In this document: positions 54,169 to 62,847 of the stretch, piece by piece | How the letters are laid out: every line of letters begins with the position of its first letter | How positions within the stretch are numbered: position 1 is the first letter of the stretch | DNA from: Maribacter hydrothermalis | GTDB lineage: Bacteria > Bacteroidota > Bacteroidia > Flavobacteriales > Flavobacteriaceae | Reading direction: 5' to 3' | Length of the DNA stretch: 64,000 nt | NCBI RefSeq assembly: GCF_001913155.1 | Contig: NZ_CP018760.1 | Span: 2,852,001 to 2,916,000 of the forward strand | Program-made: the position numbers and the translations under genes | The notes under the pieces: generated by a model | Database searches by the model: none | What the model saw: only the letters and a program-made list of their open reading frames with translations | What the model was told of the DNA's origin: nothing

Positions 54169-54302
54169 TTGAAAGATTAAACCACCTATTTTTTCTTATA
54201 ATAAAAATTTGGTCAAAATCAAGCTTAAAGCATAAACTGTTAACGTTACTGTATTCTAATTAAGCTGTAGTACTCTTATTCATGGAAATATACTAAGCAG
54301 AA

Positions 54303-57125
54303 TTACCGCGAATCGCTTATGGCGGTGAAAGCATCCAAAGCAAAACTTCTAACTTTTGGGTCAGTATCATTAAGATGAGATTCTACTATACCTAAATAAC
54401 GCGGTTCTTTTTGTTGTGCAATAAGAAACAATACAGCTAGTTTAATTTTTAAATCATTGCCTAGTAAAAGCAGTCTAAAACATTCTAGCTCTGTAGGTAT
54501 TTTATGTTTTATTTTTTGAAGCTCTTCTTCTGAAGATATATCTAAAGCGGTTTCTTCAATTATGGGTAGCAGTTTACGCTTTAATTCGCCCGTAAGCAGG
54601 TTATCTAAAAATTCAATGGCATTATGTTGTGCTTCCTGTTTCTGACTTAAAAGACCTTCATAAGCAATGGCAACATCATTTTGCTGGTATCGTAAGCCTA
54701 AAAGTTTAAAAATACGCTCTAAACCAGAATCTAAACGGCGTTCTAAAAGTTCTAAAAGGCTTGTGCGTGCGTTACGTTCTGCATCACCAATTTCTTTTTT
54801 AGATTTTGTTCTGTTTCTATAAGAGATAATTATTTGGGTATGCATAGATGATAATGTTTGATGATGCAACTTACACTCATCAAAAATTACAGATACCACC
54901 TTATAACGATTAAATTTTAACTGAGGATGTGATGCTCTAATAGCGCTTAATGCTCTTACCACTTCTAAACGAACGGTTAGGTCATTATCTTTTAAAATAG
55001 CTAATAAGTGATGTACCGCTTCTTTTGAGTAAAACGATTGCATCGCCATAGGTATAAAACGAATCACCGATAATGACTGTAACCTTTCTTGTACATTTTT
55101 GCGTAACAACGGTAATATATGTGGGCCATACTGCTTAAAAGCTTCAATTACAGCTGGTCTATATCTTTTTTGTTCTAAATAAGGAATAATATGTTGACCT
55201 AAAGATGGGTCCATAGTAGTCCCTATAGATTTAATAGTGGTCTTTACAATTTCCTCATTTTTGTTTTTTAAAAATTCTAACAAGGTATTGTGGTAAATAG
55301 GCATATTGGCAACGCCTAATATTTCAATAACGGTTTCGGTATAAGGTATATCCTCAATATTTTTTTTACTGTTGTCAAGCGCTTTTGAAATTCGGTCTAA
55401 TAAAGAATAACGTTGCTTTAATGAGTGGTTGTTTTTAGCTTCCCGAGCTAAACAATATAATGCAGCCGATGATATTCGTTTATTGGAATCTTCTAAATAC
55501 GCATCAAATACAAAAGATTTGTCCTTATGACTAAAACTTAAAATGTATGCTAGGGTAGCAATGGTTAAATCGTGGTCATCAATTTTTAATAGCTCAGACA
55601 CTTCTGCCGTCATACTTTTAAAGTTCAAATAGTATAAGTTTTGAATAGCCGATAATTTTACTTTGTTACTTGGGTGGTCTAATAACAATTCTACATCTTC
55701 TGCAAAACGCCTATCGTTTATTTCCATCAGCTTGTCAAGCATAAAAAGTATTTGTTCTTCGCTACCTTTTTTAAAAACAGAACGCATACCTGCCACTACA
55801 GATTCCTTTGTTGTAGCTATTTTTTTTGTCTTTTTAAAAGAATTGGTGAGTAACTCTAAATTGGTTCTAAACGTTTTATAATACTCTATGCGCACTTTGT
55901 AGATAAAATACAACCAAAGACAAACAAGCACTATAATTAATATTCCAATATAAAACGAAGGGAGGTCTAGTCCGCGAACAACAAATATTAAAAGGCACCC
56001 TGCAATACCTGTGGCTAAACTATCTACAACGACATCTATAAACGATTTTGTTCTGTTTTTTAAATCGAAAGGTAATGGCAGTGTTAAAAGCTCTGAGGCA
56101 CTTTTGTGAATAGATTGTTTTAGTATACCATCCATCGCTTTAATTACAACAACAGCAGACAACTCAGGTAACATTAGAAATAAAATACTTCCTCCAAAAA
56201 TTCCCATAGGTAATAATAAAAGCGAAAAACCAACACCCCAAATACCTACAATTCTATGCGTAAAAAACAGCTGAATTACTAGTGATAATAGATTGAAAGT
56301 TGAAAACCAAAATGCGAAAAAAGAGGTGAGCTCATCAGCATCCGTTATGGCAGAAGATGCAAATTCACTAAACAGATAATCTACTAATTTAGCAACAACC
56401 ACACTTACGGCAACAATGCTAGCAATGTAAGTAAGGTGTTTAGATTTTAAAATAAGCTTTAAAGGAGGCTCGGTATTGCTGGCCAAATTTTTATGCTTTT
56501 TTATGGAGCCATTCTTCTTGACTCTAATATGCCAAATTTTACGAAGCAGTGGGATACAAAAGAAAAGAAGTAAGGCGGCAACGAACATCAAGTTTTCATT
56601 ACCAATAAGTGGTGCAAGAATAGAGGTAAGGTAACCTCCAAAAATTCCACCAATAATAGCGCCAGAGCCAATGAAACCAAATAGTCTTTTTGCCTCTCTA
56701 ATATTAAAAACTAAATTCGCTAATACCCAAAACTGCGAGGCGGATAGCACCGCATAAATGGCAACCCAGATGTAGAAAAAGTATAATAATACGCCACTAA
56801 CTACATGTAGCGACAAGAGTATTCCTAAACCAATTAAAATGAGTATTGAACTTACTATGGTTATTTCAATTACCTTTTTAAGAGGGAATCTAGATACTGC
56901 TTTTGAATAGAAATAGGAGGTGGTAACCGCTGTAATAGCAACTAATAAAAAGGCAAATGGTAATTGCTCAATGCCTAATTCTGATAGAAACAGCGCATTT
57001 ACCGTAGGCTTAATAATAAGTAATACCGCAATGACCAAAAAAATGTAGGCGAGCATCCACAGAGATACTTTGAACTCGCCTTCACGAACATCGAATATTT
57101 TTTTTATGAGTTTTTCTACCATCAA
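54303..57125 (-). CDS. ADP/ATP-carrier-like (NTT/MFS) transporter with HEAT-repeat tail
   Basis: A 940-residue inner membrane protein. About twelve membrane segments fill residues 20-430 (SLWMLAYIFLVIAVLLIIKPTVNALFL, QFWVLANLVFNIREAKRLFGFIGSGAIIGGIFGGYL), with the FxxGSGAxIGGxxGG-type segment that resembles nucleotide (ATP:ADP, Npt1/Npt2) transporters. Residues 440-940 are helical with HEAT-like repeats (AIQNLYYLNF, AALYCLAREAK, VVRALSAIRAS, LAVLFLIAQQ). NTTs normally swap ATP for ADP in obligate intracellular bacteria; in a free-living flavobacterium the substrate is uncertain. It is downstream of, and 25 bp from, the class-A-fold hydrolase gene. Confidence 0.7.
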   Translation of the reverse strand: MMVEKLIKKIFDVREGEFKVSLWMLAYIFLVIAVLLIIKPTVNALFLSELGIEQLPFAFLLVAITAVTTSYFYSKAVSRFPLKKVIEITIVSSILILIGLGILLSLHVVSGVLLYFFYIWVAIYAVLSASQFWVLANLVFNIREAKRLFGFIGSGAIIGGIFGGYLTSILAPLIGNENLMFVAALLLFFCIPLLRKIWHIRVKKNGSIKKHKNLASNTEPPLKLILKSKHLTYIASIVAVSVVVAKLVDYLFSEFASSAITDADELTSFFAFWFSTFNLLSLVIQLFFTHRIVGIWGVGFSLLLLPMGIFGGSILFLMLPELSAVVVIKAMDGILKQSIHKSASELLTLPLPFDLKNRTKSFIDVVVDSLATGIAGCLLIFVVRGLDLPSFYIGILIIVLVCLWLYFIYKVRIEYYKTFRTNLELLTNSFKKTKKIATTKESVVAGMRSVFKKGSEEQILFMLDKLMEINDRRFAEDVELLLDHPSNKVKLSAIQNLYYLNFKSMTAEVSELLKIDDHDLTIATLAYILSFSHKDKSFVFDAYLEDSNKRISSAALYCLAREAKNNHSLKQRYSLLDRISKALDNSKKNIEDIPYTETVIEILGVANMPIYHNTLLEFLKNKNEEIVKTTIKSIGTTMDPSLGQHIIPYLEQKRYRPAVIEAFKQYGPHILPLLRKNVQERLQSLSVIRFIPMAMQSFYSKEAVHHLLAILKDNDLTVRLEVVRALSAIRASHPQLKFNRYKVVSVIFDECKLHHQTLSSMHTQIIISYRNRTKSKKEIGDAERNARTSLLELLERRLDSGLERIFKLLGLRYQQNDVAIAYEGLLSQKQEAQHNAIEFLDNLLTGELKRKLLPIIEETALDISSEEELQKIKHKIPTELECFRLLLLGNDLKIKLAVLFLIAQQKEPRYLGIVESHLNDTDPKVRSFALDAFTAISDSR

Positions 57126-57150
57126 GAAATGGAAATCGCTATTCCAAGAC

Positions 57151-58056
57151 CTAAAGTACTGGCTTTTTTAACACTTTCTCAATAGGTTTTACTAAATCTC
57201 GTATAATTTGTTCGCCATTTGCATCATCTATCAAAGCAACTAAAATGTATCTTCTATTGTCATCTTCGCCCCAAACTAAAATAGAATCGGAGTGATACGT
57301 ACGCCAAGAACCCGATTTTCTGAATAGTCTAGCATTCGGAGCAATCTGATCTAAAGTGTTAACAAATTTATGGTGCAACTCTGGATCTTCCATAATAGCC
57401 AACATTTGCTTAGACCTTTTCTGATTTACTAATTTACCGTTTGCCAATAAATAATAGTACCTACATACTTGAGTTACCGATGCAGCATGACTCAAATTTT
57501 TTAATGGTTCGCGATTGGTGTCTCCGCCGCTTCCGTAACGCTTACCTACCCATAATCCCCCACCTTTCTGCTCATCGTAGAAAGCATATTTAGGATCTGT
57601 CATAACCGCTTCTAACTTTTCATAACCAACACGGTCAATCATTCTAGTAGAAGCTGCATTGTCAGATTTACTAATCATAAGACGCATATCTTTTTTCACT
57701 TCAGAAGTTTCTTTCAATTCACCTTTTTCTATAGCATCCATTGCAGCTAATAGAATGGCAATTTTTGGTAAACTGGCAGCATACATCATATGGTTGCCAT
57801 TTACACGAGCAAAACGAACATTTTCTGGGTTACTTAGGTCAACCAGACCCACAGCCATTTTCTTTTGTACGATAAGGTCGTTCCATTCTGGGTGTGATGT
57901 TAACTCATCTCTTAAACTGGTTTGTAACGAACTGTCAAGTAGTTTTTGTAGCGGTTTTATCTTCGAATTATCAATATGAAGTGGCAGCTCGTCTTGTGCA
58001 TTTATTGTCATGCACAGTAGAAATGAAAAAAGGAAAAAGACTTGGGTAGATCTCAT
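57151..58056 (-). CDS. Class-A-beta-lactamase-fold serine hydrolase
   Basis: A 301-residue exported protein (signal to INAQ). Motifs: SxxK as ASLPKIAIL (Ser95, Lys98), SDN (131-133) and KSG (Lys247-Gly249). Size and motif spacing match true class A beta-lactamases, though the omega-loop glutamate that deacylates beta-lactams could not be assigned with confidence. It may be a beta-lactamase or a cell-wall esterase/peptidase. First gene of a pair with the NTT-like transporter, and divergent from the DgcN/DgcA unit. Confidence 0.8.
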   Translation of the reverse strand: MRSTQVFFLFSFLLCMTINAQDELPLHIDNSKIKPLQKLLDSSLQTSLRDELTSHPEWNDLIVQKKMAVGLVDLSNPENVRFARVNGNHMMYAASLPKIAILLAAMDAIEKGELKETSEVKKDMRLMISKSDNAASTRMIDRVGYEKLEAVMTDPKYAFYDEQKGGGLWVGKRYGSGGDTNREPLKNLSHAASVTQVCRYYYLLANGKLVNQKRSKQMLAIMEDPELHHKFVNTLDQIAPNARLFRKSGSWRTYHSDSILVWGEDDNRRYILVALIDDANGEQIIRDLVKPIEKVLKKPVL

Positions 58057-58083
58057 TGATTTTTGCTTATTTTAAAATGTATT

Positions 58084-58091
58084 CAAAATTA
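58084..58091 (-). promoter_or_regulatory. Possible -7 box of the class-A-fold hydrolase gene
   Basis: TAATTTTG on the minus strand fits TAnnTTTG, 27 bp before the start codon. No -33 element seen. The rest of the 266-bp divergent gap shows no gene. Confidence 0.3.
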
Positions 58092-58322
58092 GGTAATGTA
58101 CTGATTAGGCATATGTTAATTTTTGTTTTCTTTGAACAATGGGTAATTTCAACAAAAACGCCATTTCGATATAAAAGTTGTAAAATGAAGTGTTAAAATT
58201 TTAATTATTTTCAGATTAAATACTACCTATGTATCCCTTTTTTTAAGGTTTGGTTTACAATAGTATAAAAGAGAATATTAAATTAATAGTTGTATCTTAA
58301 AAAATGGATTATAAAGTTACTT

Positions 58323-59384
58323 ATGAATCTTAAAGATGGTGTAAAAACTGCTGAGAATAAAGTGTCTGCTGAGGCACGTAGACTTAGTGATATGGTTAAA
58401 GATACTAGTAAATCTTTAGTAGACCGACTAGAATGTTTTGAAGACATTATAAGTTTAGAAGTAGGGGACACTGGTTTAAGCCGTGCAAAGACTTTAGAGC
58501 GGGAATTTGACCTTAGACAATTATATATTAAATATGAAGGTGATAACCCAACAGGCACCCAAAAAGACCGAATTGCATTTGCTCAGTTATATGATGCCTT
58601 AAGAAGAGAATTTACAATTGTTAGTCTAGCCACTTGTGGTAATTATGGTGTGGCTATGGCATTAGCCGCAGATTTAGCAGGTATGGCTTGTAAAATTTAT
58701 ATACCAGAAACTTACCATACGGATCGCATCGTTGAAATGGAAAGCTTAAATGCTGAAATTATCCGTATACCGGGTAGCTATGAAGATGTTGTTATGGAAA
58801 GTTCAAAATTAGCAACTGAAAATGGTTGGTACGACGCCAACCCTGGGGGTGCAAATACACCGTTACAAATATCTGCCTACGCATTAATTGCGCAAGAGAT
58901 TTTTGAAGATTTGGGGGATGCTCCTAAATACTGCGCAGTACCAGTTTCTAACGGAACTTTATTTGCTGGTATTTACAGGGGCTTTGTAAATTTATATAAA
59001 AGAGGAAAAACTTCTCGTATTCCAAAAATGATTGCGGCATCTTCCTCACATAAAAACCCCATTGTTGAATCGTTCTTACAGGGTCTTGATTATTGTAAAG
59101 ATTTAGATCCGGCGGCAATAAAAGAAACAAAATATAATGAACCATTAATTAATTGGCACAGCTTTGATGGGGAGGAAGCCTTATACGCTTTAAAAGAATC
59201 TGAAGGAGAGGCATTTAATATTAGTGATAAGAAACTGAAAGAGATGACCTCGCTTCTATATAAGAAGGAAGGGTTTCGAATTTTACCTGCATCGACAGCA
59301 GGTTTAATAGGACTTCTTGAATTAGATGAAAAAATGAATTTTGAGCCAGACCGTTTTGTGGCTGTACTCACTGCAAAAAATTAA
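58323..59384 (+). CDS. Fold-type II PLP-dependent enzyme (threonine-synthase-like)
   Basis: From the ATG at 58323 the protein has 353 residues; an upstream in-frame TTG at 58290 is less likely. The cofactor lysine is in NPTGTQKDR (Lys81), and the phosphate-binding loop in ATCGNYGVA near 104-112, patterns of the threonine synthase/cysteine synthase group. Later: DANPGGANTPLQISAYALIAQEI and CAVPVSNGTLFAGIYRGF. It is shorter than a true threonine synthase and lacks its N-terminal domain. It starts a four-gene unit with DUF1611, an epimerase and NhaD (gaps 9, -4 and 11 bp), so the substrate may be a D- or beta-substituted amino acid (inference). Confidence 0.8.
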   Translation: MNLKDGVKTAENKVSAEARRLSDMVKDTSKSLVDRLECFEDIISLEVGDTGLSRAKTLEREFDLRQLYIKYEGDNPTGTQKDRIAFAQLYDALRREFTIVSLATCGNYGVAMALAADLAGMACKIYIPETYHTDRIVEMESLNAEIIRIPGSYEDVVMESSKLATENGWYDANPGGANTPLQISAYALIAQEIFEDLGDAPKYCAVPVSNGTLFAGIYRGFVNLYKRGKTSRIPKMIAASSSHKNPIVESFLQGLDYCKDLDPAAIKETKYNEPLINWHSFDGEEALYALKESEGEAFNISDKKLKEMTSLLYKKEGFRILPASTAGLIGLLELDEKMNFEPDRFVAVLTAKN

Positions 59385-59393
59385 ATAAAATAG

Positions 59394-60467
59394 ATGAAAA
59401 AAGTTATTGACGGTAAAGCACTTGTATATTGTGAAGGGGCGTTTAATACGCCTTATGGAAAAACTGCTCACGGCCTAGTTCGTTTTACCGAACGCTATGA
59501 GGTTGTCGGAGTTTTAGATGAAAAATATGCGGGTAGAGATGCTGGTGATGTATTAGATGGTAGACCAAACGGAATTCCGGTTTTTAAAGATTTAGAAGCT
59601 GCAATTATTGCGCTTAAAACTACTAATAATTTACCAAGCTATTTAGTAATTGGTCTTGCTCCAGATGGCGGGAGATTGCCACAAGTAGCAAAAGCAACTA
59701 TTAAAGCGGCTTTGCAACAAGGTTGGAATGTTGATAGTGGACTGCACGATTTTTTAACTAATGACCCAGAATTGGTAGCATTAGCAAAAGACAAAAATGT
59801 AAAAATTAGGGATATAAGAAAAACTCCTGACCGTGACCAGTTGCATTTTTTTACGGGTGATATTGAAAAGGTAGATTGTTTAAAATTGGCTGTTTTAGGT
59901 ACCGATTCTGCTTTAGGTAAACGTACCACAGCTTGGATTTTGGTCCATGCGTTCCGCGCGGCTGGTAAAAAGGCCGAAATGATTGGAACCGGACAAACAG
60001 GATGGATGCAAGGTGCCAAATATAGTATGGTAATGGATAGTTGTATTAATGACTTCGTTTCTGGAGAAATAGAGCATGCAGTTGTCAGTGCATACAATAA
60101 TGAGAATCCAGATGTAATCGTTATTGAAGGCCAAGGTAGTTTAATGAACCCTGCCTATCCTGGCGGATTTGAAATACTAGCAGCTGGTAGACCAGATTAT
60201 GTAATTCTACAACATGCGCCAAAGCGTTTAGAGTATGATGGTTTCCCTGGTTATAAAATGCATTCGTTAGCGGAACAAATTAATGCTATTCAGGTGATTT
60301 CTGGGAAAGAGGTAATCGCAATTACCGTAAATCATGAAGATATGCAGAAAGATGAAATTCTTGATGTATGCAAATCTATTACACTAGAAACAAAACTTCC
60401 TGCTTTTGATGTATTGGAGTATGGTGCAGAAGATTTAATTACCCTTTTGATGTCTAAACTTAAATGA
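59394..60467 (+). CDS. DUF1611 / DgcN-like protein
   Basis: A 357-residue cytoplasmic protein of the DUF1611 family. An N-terminal Rossmann-like domain (VVGVLDEKYAGRDAGDVL, LVIGLAPDGGRLP) precedes a P-loop domain with LGTDSALGKRTT (Gly169-Thr179) and IEGQGSLMNPAYPGGFEIL. DUF1611 members were shown in marine bacteria to be N-acyltransferases (DgcN) that act in D-glutamate breakdown with the racemase DgcA. The gene overlaps the next one, a DgcA-like epimerase, by 4 bp (ATGA), strongly linking both. I infer the same chemistry here without proof. Confidence 0.85.
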   Translation: MKKVIDGKALVYCEGAFNTPYGKTAHGLVRFTERYEVVGVLDEKYAGRDAGDVLDGRPNGIPVFKDLEAAIIALKTTNNLPSYLVIGLAPDGGRLPQVAKATIKAALQQGWNVDSGLHDFLTNDPELVALAKDKNVKIRDIRKTPDRDQLHFFTGDIEKVDCLKLAVLGTDSALGKRTTAWILVHAFRAAGKKAEMIGTGQTGWMQGAKYSMVMDSCINDFVSGEIEHAVVSAYNNENPDVIVIEGQGSLMNPAYPGGFEILAAGRPDYVILQHAPKRLEYDGFPGYKMHSLAEQINAIQVISGKEVIAITVNHEDMQKDEILDVCKSITLETKLPAFDVLEYGAEDLITLLMSKLK

Positions 60468-61531
60468 GAATAACCAATATTTCTTTTGAGCGTTTAGATT
60501 TAAAATTATCTGACCCATATACCATCGCTTACGAGACCATAGACCGCACCAGTAATTTTATTTTAAAAATTGAAACGGATGGTAAATTTGTTGGCTATGG
60601 TTGTGCAGCGCCAGACCCTGTGGTTACCAATGAGTCTCCGGGTGATGTTACTGATGCTATTAAAAATATCATTATTCCGTATTTAAAAGGTAAGGACCCT
60701 TTTACCTATGCACTATTGTTGTTAGAACTAAAAGAACTTTTACGAAGAAGGTCTTCTGCATTGGCAATGGTAGATATGGCTTTGTTTGATATTATGTCGA
60801 AAAAAGCCGAGGTCCCTTTATATAAATTTTTAGGAGGATTTCGTACACATATGGCTACCAGTATCACTATTGGTATTATGGGCGTTGAAGAAACATTGGC
60901 CAATGCCAACGAATATGTAAAACAAGGGTTTACCATTTTAAAAATAAAAGGAGGTGCTAACCTAGAGGAGGATATTACCAAAATGAGGATGATTCATGAA
61001 AAACATCCAAATATAGAGTTGCGGTTCGATGGTAATCAAGGGTATTCCGTCAAAGAATCCGTGGCTTTTGTTAAAGCTACAGCTGCCATCGGTATTGAAA
61101 TTTTTGAACAACCTACTAAAATTGAATCGGAAGAACGATTAGGCCAAGTTACGGGGCAAGTAAGTATTCCTGTAATGGCCGATGAAAGTCTAAAAACATT
61201 GACCGATGCTTTTCGTTTGGCACAGAATGAGCGGGTAGATATGGTGAATATTAAATTACAAAAGGTTGGTGGAATTTGGGTAGGAATGCATATTAACTCC
61301 GTCGCAAAAGCAGCTAAATTAGATGCAATGGTTGGTTGTATAGATGAATGTGGATTAGGTATAGCCGCCGGATTACATTTTGCGCTGTCGAGACCAAATA
61401 TTGTTTATGCAGACTTAGATGGTCATTTAGATATTATTGACGATCCATATCATTCAGTTTTTAAACTAGAAAAAGGAATATTATACCCTACCGAAAAACA
61501 CGGATTAGGGTTCTCTGAAACTAACTTTTAA
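60464..61531 (+). CDS. Enolase-superfamily dipeptide epimerase / DgcA-like racemase
   Basis: A 355-residue enolase-superfamily enzyme of the MLE/AEE group. Catalytic residues in the order seen in L-Ala-D/L-Glu epimerase: Lys160 and Lys162 (LKIKGG), Asp189 (FDGN), Glu215 (FEQP), Asp240 (MADES) and Lys264 (NIKLQK). The spacing matches B. subtilis AEE closely. It can be a dipeptide epimerase for cell-wall peptides or, given the fused context with DUF1611, an N-acyl-D-glutamate racemase. The gene overlaps DUF1611 by 4 bp. Confidence 0.88.
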   Translation: MRITNISFERLDLKLSDPYTIAYETIDRTSNFILKIETDGKFVGYGCAAPDPVVTNESPGDVTDAIKNIIIPYLKGKDPFTYALLLLELKELLRRRSSALAMVDMALFDIMSKKAEVPLYKFLGGFRTHMATSITIGIMGVEETLANANEYVKQGFTILKIKGGANLEEDITKMRMIHEKHPNIELRFDGNQGYSVKESVAFVKATAAIGIEIFEQPTKIESEERLGQVTGQVSIPVMADESLKTLTDAFRLAQNERVDMVNIKLQKVGGIWVGMHINSVAKAAKLDAMVGCIDECGLGIAAGLHFALSRPNIVYADLDGHLDIIDDPYHSVFKLEKGILYPTEKHGLGFSETNF

Positions 61532-61542
61532 CTCACTTAATC

Positions 61543-62847
61543 ATGTATTTAACTTTACTTGCTGTTTTTATTGTTGGATATCTATTTATTGCGCTTGAGC
61601 ATTCTGTAAAAATTGATAAGGCTGCGACGGCCTTACTCACGGGTACATTGTGTTGGGTAGTTTTTATATTTGGGCGAGATGCTTTTTTAGCTAACATTCC
61701 TGGAGAAGAATCTATTCATTTTGTAACCGAAAGTCTGCGAGAAAATTTAGGAGAAATATCTGAAATTTTATTTTTCCTTTTAGGGGCCATGACTATTGTT
61801 GAAATTATTGATGCTCACGAAGGGTTTTCGGTAATCACCAATAAAATCACGACTACTAACCGTGTAAAATTATTGTGGATATTATGTTTGCTGACCTTCT
61901 TTTTATCGGCAGCATTAGATAACTTAACTACGGCAATTGTTATGTCTGCTTTATTACGCAAACTTATTCATGAGAGGAAAGACCTCTGGATGTTTGCCGG
62001 ACTATTAATTATTGCAGCCAACGCGGGTGGCGCATGGTCACCAATTGGTGATGTTACCACTATTATGTTGTGGATTGGAGGTCAAGTAACCGCAATGCAT
62101 ATTATTAAAGAAATATTCTTACCTAGTTTGGTATGTATGTTAGTGCCTTTGGCCATTGTTTCTTTTCGTTTTAAAGGGCATATAGCCAAATCTACAGAGC
62201 AGAACACTGTTGATTCCCATGGGTATGAAGTAAGTAATTTCGATAAAAATCTCGTGTTTGCTATAGGTATAGGGGCCTTGTTATTTGTGCCCATATTTAA
62301 AACAATTACTCATTTACCACCTTTTATGGGCGTGCTTTTAGGGTTGAGTGTTGTATGGATTACCACAGAAATTTTACATAGAAACAAAACTATTGAAGAA
62401 AAGAAAACATTGGCTATTTCCAGTGTATTAAGAAGAATTGATACCCCTAGTATTTTATTCTTTCTTGGTATTTTAGTTGCTGTGGGTGCATTGCAATCTG
62501 CAGGACATTTAGGGGATATGTCTCGTTTGTTAGATGCTAATTTCGATAGTATTTATGCGGTCAATTCCATTATTGGAGTATTATCTGCTATTGTGGATAA
62601 CGTGCCCTTAGTTGCTGGCACCATGGGAATGTACAGTTTAGAAGTATACCCGCCGGATTCTGATTTTTGGGAGCTACTAGCTTATTGTGCTGGTACTGGT
62701 GGTAGCATATTAATCATTGGCTCTGCAGCGGGTGTGGCGATAATGGGTATTTTAAAAATAGACTTTATGTGGTATGTAAAGAACATATCATTATTAGCTA
62801 TTATAGGATATGTTGCCGGTATTCTAACCTTTATGTTAGTGAATTAA
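61543..62847 (+). CDS. nhaD: NhaD-type Na+/H+ antiporter
   Basis: A 434-residue inner membrane protein with about twelve segments. Family motifs: AALDNLTTAIVMSALLRK (Asp in the fifth or so segment), AGGAWSPIGDVTTIMLW and AIVDNVPLVAGTMGMY, the paired half-helix residues of the ArsB/NhaD superfamily. It would extrude sodium for protons. Location at the end of the DgcN/DgcA unit, 11 bp after the racemase, suggests coupling of ion exchange to uptake or catabolism of the acidic amino acid. Its stop codon interleaves with that of the convergent gene. Confidence 0.88.
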   Translation: MYLTLLAVFIVGYLFIALEHSVKIDKAATALLTGTLCWVVFIFGRDAFLANIPGEESIHFVTESLRENLGEISEILFFLLGAMTIVEIIDAHEGFSVITNKITTTNRVKLLWILCLLTFFLSAALDNLTTAIVMSALLRKLIHERKDLWMFAGLLIIAANAGGAWSPIGDVTTIMLWIGGQVTAMHIIKEIFLPSLVCMLVPLAIVSFRFKGHIAKSTEQNTVDSHGYEVSNFDKNLVFAIGIGALLFVPIFKTITHLPPFMGVLLGLSVVWITTEILHRNKTIEEKKTLAISSVLRRIDTPSILFFLGILVAVGALQSAGHLGDMSRLLDANFDSIYAVNSIIGVLSAIVDNVPLVAGTMGMYSLEVYPPDSDFWELLAYCAGTGGSILIIGSAAGVAIMGILKIDFMWYVKNISLLAIIGYVAGILTFMLVN

